Shown one piece after another: positions 1-5,730 of a DNA stretch of 7,258 nt (the first letter of the stretch is position 1; each line of letters opens with the position of its first letter). The notes under the pieces are model-generated. The model was not told the origin of the DNA and searched no databases. It was given only the letters and a program-made list of their open reading frames with translations. This DNA comes from Pseudonocardiaceae bacterium (GTDB lineage: Bacteria; Actinomycetota; Actinomycetes; Mycobacteriales; Pseudonocardiaceae): NCBI GenBank assembly GCA_025937115.1, contig JAICSB010000157.1, positions 1-7,258 on the forward strand, read 5' to 3'. The position numbers and the translations under genes are program-made.

Positions 1-545
1 ATCACCCACGCCGGCCACGCCACCGTGCCGGTGACGGCCGACCAGCCGATCACCACCGGCATACACCCGGCGGCGCCACCCCAAATGATGTTCTGTGCGG
101 TGCGCCGCTTGAGCAGCAACGTGTAGACGAAGACGTAGAACAGAATCGTCGCTACCGCCAACGCCGCGGAAAGGAGGTTGGTGGTCGCCCACAGCCAGCC
201 GAAAGCGGCTAACCCCAAAGCGACCCCAAAAATCAGCGCATGGCGGACCGGGATCTGGTGGGTGACCAGTGGCCGGGCTCGAGTGCGGTGCATTTCAGCA
301 TCGATATCGGCATCGGCGACGCAGTTCAGCGCGTTCGCGCTGCCTGCAGCCATACTGCCGCCCACCAGAGTGGCTAGGACCAGCCACAACGACGGCACTC
401 CACGGGCGGCTAGCAACATCGCCGGTATGGTGGTGACTAACAATAGTTCGATCACTCGCGGCTTGGTCAACGCCAGGTAGCCGCGTAGCACGCCGCCAAC
501 TTGCCGCGTTCGCGGTGTTACCCGAGCCTGGACGCTGCTGCTCAC
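1..545 (-). CDS. ctaB: Protoheme IX farnesyltransferase (heme O synthase), N-terminal part, cut by window edge
   Basis: This membrane enzyme transfers a farnesyl group to protoheme IX to make heme O, the precursor of heme a in aa3-type cytochrome c oxidase. About 181 residues are visible out of a usual length near 300; the C-terminal part lies beyond the left edge. The conserved opening [14 protein letters not shown] (residues 24-37) and the UbiA-family prenyl-diphosphate/Mg site are present: Asn74, Asp78 and Asp82 in NCVADADID, then HRTRARPL (86-93). Later family motifs [19 protein letters not shown] are also seen. Hydrophobic stretches around 34-47, 52-72, 100-115 and 120-138 are membrane segments. 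The start is GTG at 545-543, preceded by GGGAG at 554-550; no better in-frame start lies upstream. Two TTA leucine codons and more A/T-ending codons than in the pentose phosphate genes suggest weaker codon selection. It is transcribed divergently from tkt. Confidence 0.95.
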   Translation of the reverse strand, partial: MSSSVQARVTPRTRQVGGVLRGYLALTKPRVIELLLVTTIPAMLLAARGVPSLWLVLATLVGGSMAAGSANALNCVADADIDAEMHRTRARPLVTHQIPVRHALIFGVALGLAAFGWLWATTNLLSAALAVATILFYVFVYTLLLKRRTAQNIIWGGAAGCMPVVIGWSAVTGTVAWPAWV

Positions 546-592
546 CGCGCTCCCGCAAGCAGTAATCGACAGGGCCGAGGTGCTCGACTCAC
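542..592 (-). CDS. Possible 16-residue leader peptide upstream of ctaB
   Basis: A short reading frame on the ctaB strand starts with GTG at 592-590 and reads [16 protein letters not shown]. Its TGA stop (544-542) overlaps the ctaB GTG start (545-543) by two bases, in the GTGA arrangement typical of translational coupling. It has the strongest ribosome binding site in this part of the window, AGGAGGGG at 605-598, five bases before its start, whereas ctaB itself has a shorter GGGAG. The peptide has one Cys and four Arg and resembles no protein I recognise. What is seen is the frame, the ribosome binding site and the overlap; translation and a regulatory role are inference. In GC-rich DNA a 16-codon open frame is easily found by chance, so the evidence rests on the ribosome binding site and the overlap. 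Confidence 0.4.
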   Translation of the reverse strand: MSRAPRPCRLLLAGAR

Positions 593-652
593 CGTCGCCC
601 CTCCTGATGATATGTCTCGGACAGCGGCAGGACTGAGCAGCGGCCCGGGCGG

Positions 653-665
653 GTAAATGCTTTAC
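653..665. repeat. Perfect inverted repeat GTAAA-TGC-TTTAC, possible operator
   Basis: Two 5-base arms (653-657 and 661-665) flank a 3-base centre. It lies in the AT-richest part of the ctaB-tkt intergenic region, where a dimeric regulator could affect either promoter. The symmetry is directly visible; protein binding is inference. I do not recognise it as the site of a known regulator. Confidence 0.35.
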
Positions 666-684
666 TCAGAAATGGTAGTCAGGT

Positions 685-699
685 GGCGTGCGTCACGCC
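685..699. repeat. Perfect inverted repeat GGCGTG-CGT-CACGCC, possible operator or hairpin
   Basis: Two 6-base arms (685-690 and 694-699) flank a 3-base centre. Its centre is 33 bp from that of the 653-665 repeat, close to three helical turns. The arms are GC-rich, so chance symmetry is more likely here than for the AT-rich repeat. If it were transcribed it would also form a short 3-base-loop hairpin, but no T-run follows, so it is not a convincing terminator. Confidence 0.25.
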
Positions 700-723
700 C
701 GGTCGGGGCACCCGGTCGATGCG

Positions 724-751
724 TCCACACTGGTCGCCACCTGGCTAGGCT
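724..751 (+). promoter_or_regulatory. Weak candidate promoter for the tkt-tal-pgi-zwf operon
   Basis: TCCACA (724-729) matches four of six positions of a TTGACA -35 box, and TAGGCT (746-751), with the T-A...T pattern of actinobacterial -10 boxes, follows after 16 bases. Transcription would start near 757-759, leaving a leader of about 70 bases before the tkt start at 826. This is the best plus-strand pair I could find but it is poor, and other start sites are possible. Confidence 0.2.
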
Positions 752-813
752 GGATCGCAGACGATCGGCCCGGCCGGCTATCCGCGCCCCGGGCCGCCCG
801 ACCGAGCACAGTC

Positions 814-818
814 AGGAG
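814..818 (+). promoter_or_regulatory. Ribosome binding site that fixes the tkt start
   Basis: AGGAG at 814-818 lies seven bases before the GTG at 826. The frame stays open upstream to a GTG at 688, but no comparable site stands before that codon, so this site decides the start at 826. Confidence 0.8.
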
Positions 819-825
819 CACGAGC

Positions 826-2940
826 GTGTCCGTCACCGACGATCTGACCCAGCTCACCACCCCCCAGGTGCCCGACGACTGGACCGATCTAGACACCCGC
901 GCGGTGAACACCATCCGGGTTCTCGCCGCTGACGCTGTCCAGCGGGTCGGCAACGGTCACCCGGGCACCGCCATGAGCCTCGCCCCGCTGGCCTACACCC
1001 TGTTCCAGCGAGTACTGCGCCACGACCCCACTGATCCAGCCTGGACCGGACGGGACCGGTTCGTGCTGTCCTGCGGCCACTCCAGCCTGACCTTGTATCT
1101 GCAGCTGTTCCTGTCCGGCTACGGGCTGGAATTGGAAGACATCGAGCAGCTGCGCACCTGGGGCTCCAAAACTCCGGGCCACCCGGAGTACGGGCACACC
1201 GTTGGCGTGGAGATCACCACCGGGCCACTGGGCCAGGGGCTGGCCGCCGCGGTTGGGATGGCCATGGCGGCTCGCCGGGAACGCGGCCTCTTCGATCCCA
1301 ACGCCGCGCCGGGTGAGAGCACCTTCGACCATTACATATATGTCATCGCCTCCGACGGCGACATCGAGGAGGGCGTCACCTCCGAAGCCTCGTCGCTGGC
1401 CGGCACCCAGGAACTCGGAAACCTCGTGGTGTTCTACGACGATAACGAGATTTCCATCGAAGACGACACCAAGATCGCACTGTCGGAGAACACTGCCGCC
1501 CGTTACGAGGCTTATGGCTGGCACGTGCAGACAGTCAACGGCGGTGAAGACGTCGTCGGCATCCTTGACGCGATCGAGGCGGCCAAGGCCGAGGCCGGCC
1601 GACCGTCGCTGATCGTGCTGCGCACCGTGATCGGCTATCCCGCGCCGAACAAGATGAACACCGGGGCCGCGCACGGCTCCGCGCTGGGCGCCGACGAGGT
1701 GGCCGCGGTGAAGGAAGCACTGGGCTTCGACCCGCAGAGCTCCTTCGTGGTGGAACCGGAAGTGCTCGAACACGCCCGTCAGGTAGTGGCCCGCGGCCAG
1801 GCCGCGCACGCACAGTGGCAGAGCTCCTTCAACAAATGGCGGAAAGCGAACGCATCCGGGGCCGCGCTGTTCGATCGCCTCATCAACCGGCAGCTACCGG
1901 CGGGTTGGGCAGAGAAGCTACCCACCTGGCAGCCCGACAAGAAGGGCGTGGCGACCCGCAAGGCCTCCGGCGAAGTGCTCGGCGCGATCGGCGAGGTACT
2001 GCCGGAGTTGTGGGGTGGCTCCGCGGACCTCGGTGAAAGCAACCTCACCACGATCAAGGGCGCCGACTCGTTCGGGCCGGAGAAGATCTCCACGAAGATG
2101 TGGAGGGCCCAGCCCTACGGCCGCACCCTGCACTTCGGGGTGCGCGAGCATGCCATGGGCGCGATCCTCAACGGGATCGTGCTGCATGGGCCGACCCGGC
2201 CCTACGGCGGTACGTTCCTGATCTTCAGCGACTACATGCGCCCCGCGGTGCGGCTGGCCGCGCTGATGGCGGCGCCGACGATCTACGTCTGGACCCACGA
2301 CTCGATCGGTTTGGGTGAGGACGGCCCCACCCATCAACCAGTCGAGCAGCTGGCCTCGCTGCGGGCCATCCCGGGACTGGATGTGGTCCGCCCGGCCGAT
2401 GCCAACGAGACGGCGGCGGCCTGGAAGGCACTGCTGGAAAAGGGCACAAGGCCCACCGGCCTGTGCCTGACCCGGCAGAGCGTGCCGGTCCTGGAGGGCA
2501 CCGACGGTGCGGGCGTCGCGCGCGGAGGTTACGTCCTCGCCGACACCGCGACCGAGCTCGGCGGCGGCCTGCCCGATGTGCTGCTGATCGCCACCGGCTC
2601 CGAAGTGCAGTACGCCGTCGCCGCCCAGCAGACGCTGGCCGCCGAGGGGATCAGCGCGCGGGTGGTGTCGATGCCGTGCGTGGAGTGGTTCGACGAGCAG
2701 GGCCAGGCCTACTGCGACCAGATACTTCCTCCGGCGGTGAAGGCTCGGGTGGCCGTCGAGGCCGGCATCGCAATGCCGTGGCAGCGTTTTGTAGGCGATC
2801 ACGGCGAGGTGGTCTCGCTGGAGCATTTCGGTGCTTCCGCCGACTGGCAGACCCTCTACCGGGAGTTCGGTTTCACCGGCGAGGCAGTAGCCAACGCGGC
2901 CCGGCGCAGTCTAGACCACGCCAAGCGGATCAAGCACTGA
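826..2940 (+). CDS. tkt: Transketolase
   Basis: This cytosolic, thiamine-diphosphate and Mg-dependent enzyme moves two-carbon units between sugar phosphates in the non-oxidative pentose phosphate pathway. The 704-residue product has the usual full length and three domains. The N-terminal ThDP/Mg domain (about 20-340) carries NGHPG (His45), CGHSS (His84), GPLGQG (133-138), the metal/ThDP motif DGDIEEG (177-183) ending in YDDN (204-207), and AAHGS (His283). The pyrimidine domain (about 370-545) has the catalytic glutamate Glu441 in [14 protein letters not shown] and [17 protein letters not shown] with His491 and His503. A C-terminal domain follows, with ATGSEV (589-594) and VSLEHFG. GTG at 826 was chosen for its AGGAG and because the encoded [10 protein letters not shown] leads straight into the family's normal N-terminus. 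It is the first gene of the operon; tal follows after 24 bp. Confidence 0.97.
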   Translation: MSVTDDLTQLTTPQVPDDWTDLDTRAVNTIRVLAADAVQRVGNGHPGTAMSLAPLAYTLFQRVLRHDPTDPAWTGRDRFVLSCGHSSLTLYLQLFLSGYGLELEDIEQLRTWGSKTPGHPEYGHTVGVEITTGPLGQGLAAAVGMAMAARRERGLFDPNAAPGESTFDHYIYVIASDGDIEEGVTSEASSLAGTQELGNLVVFYDDNEISIEDDTKIALSENTAARYEAYGWHVQTVNGGEDVVGILDAIEAAKAEAGRPSLIVLRTVIGYPAPNKMNTGAAHGSALGADEVAAVKEALGFDPQSSFVVEPEVLEHARQVVARGQAAHAQWQSSFNKWRKANASGAALFDRLINRQLPAGWAEKLPTWQPDKKGVATRKASGEVLGAIGEVLPELWGGSADLGESNLTTIKGADSFGPEKISTKMWRAQPYGRTLHFGVREHAMGAILNGIVLHGPTRPYGGTFLIFSDYMRPAVRLAALMAAPTIYVWTHDSIGLGEDGPTHQPVEQLASLRAIPGLDVVRPADANETAAAWKALLEKGTRPTGLCLTRQSVPVLEGTDGAGVARGGYVLADTATELGGGLPDVLLIATGSEVQYAVAAQQTLAAEGISARVVSMPCVEWFDEQGQAYCDQILPPAVKARVAVEAGIAMPWQRFVGDHGEVVSLEHFGASADWQTLYREFGFTGEAVANAARRSLDHAKRIKH

Positions 2941-2951
2941 CCTCTACGGGC

Positions 2952-2958
2952 GGGAGGA
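2952..2958 (+). promoter_or_regulatory. Ribosome binding site of tal
   Basis: GGGAGGA at 2952-2958 sits six bases before the GTG at 2965, inside the 24-bp gap after tkt. It is a near-ideal site, so tal is probably translated independently rather than relying on ribosomes leaving tkt. Confidence 0.8.
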
Positions 2959-2964
2959 CCCCTC

Positions 2965-4092
2965 GTGAGCAGCACCGATACGTTAAAGGCCCTATCCGAG
3001 GCGGGCGTCTCCATCTGGCTGGACGACCTGTCCCGGCAGCGGATCAACTCGGGCAATTTGGCCACGCTGATCACGGAGCAGCACGTAGTGGGGGTGACCA
3101 GCAACCCGACGATCTTCGCCCATGCGGTGGTCCACGCTGAGGATTACGCGGAACAGGTCAAGCAGCTGGCCACCCGCGGCGCCTCGGTCGACGAGGCCGT
3201 GCGTGAGATCACCATCGCTGACGTGCAGCAGGCCTGCGATGTGTTCAGCGGGACCTGGGAAACCAGCGGCGGGGTGGACGGCCGGGTGTCGTTAGAGGTC
3301 AGCCCGCAGCTGGCGCACGACACCGATGCCACCATCGCCCAGGCCGGCGAGTTGTGGAAGCTGGTCGATCGACCCAATGTGATGATCAAGATACCGGCGA
3401 CGGTCGAGGGCCTACCCGCCATCGCCGGTGCGCTGGCCGACGGGATCAGCATCAACGTCACGTTGGTTTTCTCCGTGGAGCGCCACCGCGAGGTGATGGC
3501 GGCGTTTTTCACCGGCCTGGAGCGGGCCAGCGCGAACGGCTACGACCTGGCCAGGATCGCGTCGGTCGCGTCGTTCTTCGTCTCCCGGGTCGACACCGAG
3601 GTGGACAAGCGGCTGGAAGCGATCGGCACCGACGAGGCCCTTGCGCTGCGCGGGCAGGCCGCGGTCGCCAATGCCCGGCTGGCGTACGCGGCATACCAGC
3701 AGGAGTTCGGCACGCAACGGTGGGCTGCGCTGGAGCGGGCCGGGGCACGGCCGCAGCGGCCGCTGTGGGCGTCCACCGGGGTGAAGAATCCGGCCTACCC
3801 GGACACCAAGTACGTCACCGAACTGATCGCTCCCGGAGTCGTGAACACGATGCCGGAAAACACCCTGCTCGCGCTGGCCGACCACGGCGAGGTTCCCGGC
3901 GACCAGGTCTCGGGCACCGCCGAGACGGCCCAGCGCACCTTCGATGAGTTGGCCGAGGTGGGGATCGATCTCGACGACGTGTTCGTCGTGCTCGAGCGCG
4001 AGGGCGTGGAGAAGTTCGACACATCTTGGGCCGAGCTCGGCGAGACGGTGGCCGGGCAGCTGGCCAAAGTCGCACCGAACTCAGGGAACTGA
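2965..4092 (+). CDS. tal: Transaldolase
   Basis: Transaldolase moves a dihydroxyacetone unit between sedoheptulose 7-phosphate and glyceraldehyde 3-phosphate, giving erythrose 4-phosphate and fructose 6-phosphate, through a Schiff base on lysine. The 375-residue product matches the long actinobacterial (TalB-like, class 2) type. Visible motifs are SIWLDDLSR (16-24, with Asp20/Asp21), GVTSNPTIF (43-51, Asn47), the active-site lysine Lys142 in IKIPAT, NVTLVFS (164-170), [17 protein letters not shown] (200-216), WASTGVKNP (268-276) and NTMPE (294-298). All expected active-site segments are present. Start GTG 2965 has a strong ribosome binding site and gives the usual N-terminus. Two TTA leucine codons (residues 7 and 110) are unusual beside tkt. 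The TGA stop is followed six bases later, in the same frame, by the pgi start. Confidence 0.97.
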   Translation: MSSTDTLKALSEAGVSIWLDDLSRQRINSGNLATLITEQHVVGVTSNPTIFAHAVVHAEDYAEQVKQLATRGASVDEAVREITIADVQQACDVFSGTWETSGGVDGRVSLEVSPQLAHDTDATIAQAGELWKLVDRPNVMIKIPATVEGLPAIAGALADGISINVTLVFSVERHREVMAAFFTGLERASANGYDLARIASVASFFVSRVDTEVDKRLEAIGTDEALALRGQAAVANARLAYAAYQQEFGTQRWAALERAGARPQRPLWASTGVKNPAYPDTKYVTELIAPGVVNTMPENTLLALADHGEVPGDQVSGTAETAQRTFDELAEVGIDLDDVFVVLEREGVEKFDTSWAELGETVAGQLAKVAPNSGN

Positions 4093-4098
4093 CCGCGG

Positions 4099-5730
4099 AT
4101 GTCTGCGCTTCCCTCGATCCCGCGGGTCACCGTCGAGGCCAGCTCGCCCAGCGCGGCGACGGACTCCCTCGTCGACAGGCTCGTCAACGAGCGGGTGGCC
4201 TCCTCGCTAGGCAACCAGGATCCAACCTTGTGGGGTCCTCGGGCGCAGCAGGAGGCCGCCCGGCGGCTCGCCTGGGTGGCCCTTCCTCTCAGCAGCCGAC
4301 CACTGCTCGCCACCGTCGATGCGCTGTGGTCTGACCTGCATTCCGACGGGATCGACCGCGTCGTGCTGGCTGGGATGGGCGGCTCGTCGCTGGCCCCCGA
4401 GGTGATCTGTGCCACTTCCGGGGTGCCGCTGACCGTGCTGGATACCACCGACCCCGGTGAGGTGGCCGATGCGCTGGCCGGTGACCTGGCACGCACGGTG
4501 CTCGTGGTGTCGTCGAAGTCGGGGTCCACGGTGGAGACCGACAGCCATCGGCGGATATTCGCTGCCGCGTTCGCCGAGGCCGGATTGAACCCAGCGGCGC
4601 ATCTGGTTGTGGTGACCGACCCGGGGTCGCCCCTGCAGCGGATCGCGGAGGAGCAAGGCTATCGGGCGGTGATCACCGCTGAGCCGAACGTGGGCGGCCG
4701 CTACTCGGCGCTGACCGCCTTCGGCCTCGTCCCGGCTGGCCTGGCCAGGGCGGATATCGCGAACCTGCTCGATGATGCGGAGCTGCAGGCGCCGTGGCTG
4801 GCCGCCGACGACCCGGCGAACCCAGCGCTGCGGCTGGCCGCTGCCCTGGCGGTCGGGCATGCCGCCGGTGCCGAGAAGGTGGTGCTCGCCGACACTGGCT
4901 CGGGGATCGTCGGTTTCGCCGACTGGGCCGAGCAGCTCATCGCCGAGTCCACCGGCAAGGACGGCACCGGCCTGCTGCCGGTGGTGGTGCGCAACCCCGC
5001 AGCGCCGGGCTTCGCCGACGCCGGACCGGATGCCACGCTCGTCGCGATCGGTCCCGAGGAGAGCAGTGCTGCGGCAGCAGTGACCGTCACCGGCAGCCTG
5101 GGTGGGCAGTTGCTGCTCTGGGAGTACGCCATCGCGGTGGTCGGCCGGCTGCTGGGGATCAACCCGTTCGACCAGCCCGACGTGGAAACCGCCAAGGTCG
5201 CAGCCCGGGCGCAGCTCGACGCTGCACACAAGTCCGCCGCCAGACCCGCGCCGGCGTTCGTCGAAGGTGACGTCGCGGTATACCCCGTCGGGGACTGGTT
5301 GCCAGCCAGCGTCGCCACCCTCAGCGACGCGCTGCAGGCGCTGATCACCGCTACCCCAGCACGGGGCTATCTCGCGGTGCAGGCATATCTGGATCGCATC
5401 GCCGACGCGTCGGCCGCGGTGCTTCGTACCGAACTGGCCCGCCGCAGCCAACTGCAGACCACCTTCGGGTGGGGTCCCCGGTTCTTGCACTCGACCGGCC
5501 AGTATCACAAGGGCGGCCACCAAAACGGGTCGTTCCTGCAGGTGACCGGTGCGGTCGGCACGGATATCCCAGTGCCGGGCACCGCCTTCACCCTTGGTGA
5601 TCTGCAGCAGGCCCAGGCCTTGGGCGACGCTGACGTGCTCGCTGCGCACGGCCGGCCGGTGCTGCGGGTTCATCTACTCGACCGAGCGGCCGGACTGGTC
5701 GCGCTGGCGCACGCGCTGGGAGAGCTGTGA
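4099..5730 (+). CDS. pgi: Glucose-6-phosphate isomerase of the transaldolase-associated type
   Basis: Pgi interconverts glucose 6-phosphate and fructose 6-phosphate, returning Tal/Tkt products to the zwf substrate. The 543-residue protein has two sugar-isomerase (SIS) domains: GMGGSSLAPE (92-101), phosphate-binding SSKSGST (138-144), GGRYS (199-203), and EQLIAESTGK (278-287) with Glu283 as the probable catalytic base. GRLLGINPFDQPDVETAK (349-366) is close to the second classical Pgi signature, with Lys366 at the catalytic lysine position. Here this segment is followed by about 177 more residues containing HSTGQYHKGG (464-473), whereas in E. coli Pgi it is near the end. That layout matches the Pgi half of known transaldolase/Pgi fusion proteins. 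The start is ATG 4099; the nearest ribosome-binding-like bases, AGGGA (4083-4087), lie inside tal, suggesting coupling. Activity on other phosphosugars cannot be excluded from sequence alone. Confidence 0.92.
   Translation: MSALPSIPRVTVEASSPSAATDSLVDRLVNERVASSLGNQDPTLWGPRAQQEAARRLAWVALPLSSRPLLATVDALWSDLHSDGIDRVVLAGMGGSSLAPEVICATSGVPLTVLDTTDPGEVADALAGDLARTVLVVSSKSGSTVETDSHRRIFAAAFAEAGLNPAAHLVVVTDPGSPLQRIAEEQGYRAVITAEPNVGGRYSALTAFGLVPAGLARADIANLLDDAELQAPWLAADDPANPALRLAAALAVGHAAGAEKVVLADTGSGIVGFADWAEQLIAESTGKDGTGLLPVVVRNPAAPGFADAGPDATLVAIGPEESSAAAAVTVTGSLGGQLLLWEYAIAVVGRLLGINPFDQPDVETAKVAARAQLDAAHKSAARPAPAFVEGDVAVYPVGDWLPASVATLSDALQALITATPARGYLAVQAYLDRIADASAAVLRTELARRSQLQTTFGWGPRFLHSTGQYHKGGHQNGSFLQVTGAVGTDIPVPGTAFTLGDLQQAQALGDADVLAAHGRPVLRVHLLDRAAGLVALAHALGEL

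Larger units (their letters stand above)
546..825. promoter_or_regulatory. Divergent intergenic control region between ctaB and tkt
   Basis: These 280 bases separate the ctaB and tkt starts and should hold the promoters of both transcription units. They contain the candidate ctaB leader peptide (592-542), an AT-richer island around 653-680 in otherwise very GC-rich DNA, and two perfect short inverted repeats. I find no consensus sigma-A promoter. Weak candidates toward ctaB are minus-strand -10-like hexamers TATCAT (612-607) and TACCAT (677-672), neither with a good -35. I see no terminator, tRNA or riboswitch fold that I can defend. Confidence 0.75.

Noticed and set aside
295..558. Minus-strand open frame overlapping the ctaB N-terminus in another frame
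   Set aside because: Arg-rich composition with no recognisable motif; the overlapping ctaB frame is clearly coding.
643..650. GCCCGGGC 8-bp palindrome upstream of tkt
   Set aside because: Pure G/C symmetry of this length is frequent by chance in such DNA.
688..825. In-frame extension of tkt to a GTG at 688, giving a 750-residue product
   Set aside because: The extra 46 residues (rich in Arg, Ala, Ser, Pro) match no transketolase I know, no ribosome binding site stands before 688, and AGGAG is placed exactly for the GTG at 826.
657..932. Plus-strand open frame starting at 657 across the tkt start
   Set aside because: Out of frame with tkt, low-complexity Arg/His/Pro product and no ribosome binding site; an off-frame reading of GC-rich DNA.
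889..2826. Long minus-strand open frames opposite tkt (about 306 and 302 codons)
   Set aside because: Long antisense open frames are expected opposite GC-rich genes with strong third-position bias; their products are His/Gly/Arg-rich with no family motifs.
2941..2964. Possible terminator or promoter in the tkt-tal gap
   Set aside because: Only 24 bases, mostly a ribosome binding site; no stable stem followed by T residues and no -10/-35 pair.
4090..4098. Annotating tal-pgi as one broken fusion gene (pseudogene or sequencing error)
   Set aside because: Both halves are full length with their own starts and intact motifs, and separate tal and pgi genes are a normal state; kept as a finding, not as a broken gene.
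4207..5673. 488-codon minus-strand open frame opposite pgi
   Set aside because: Length alone is impressive, but the product has no recognisable domain and the plus strand encodes a full Pgi with all motifs.
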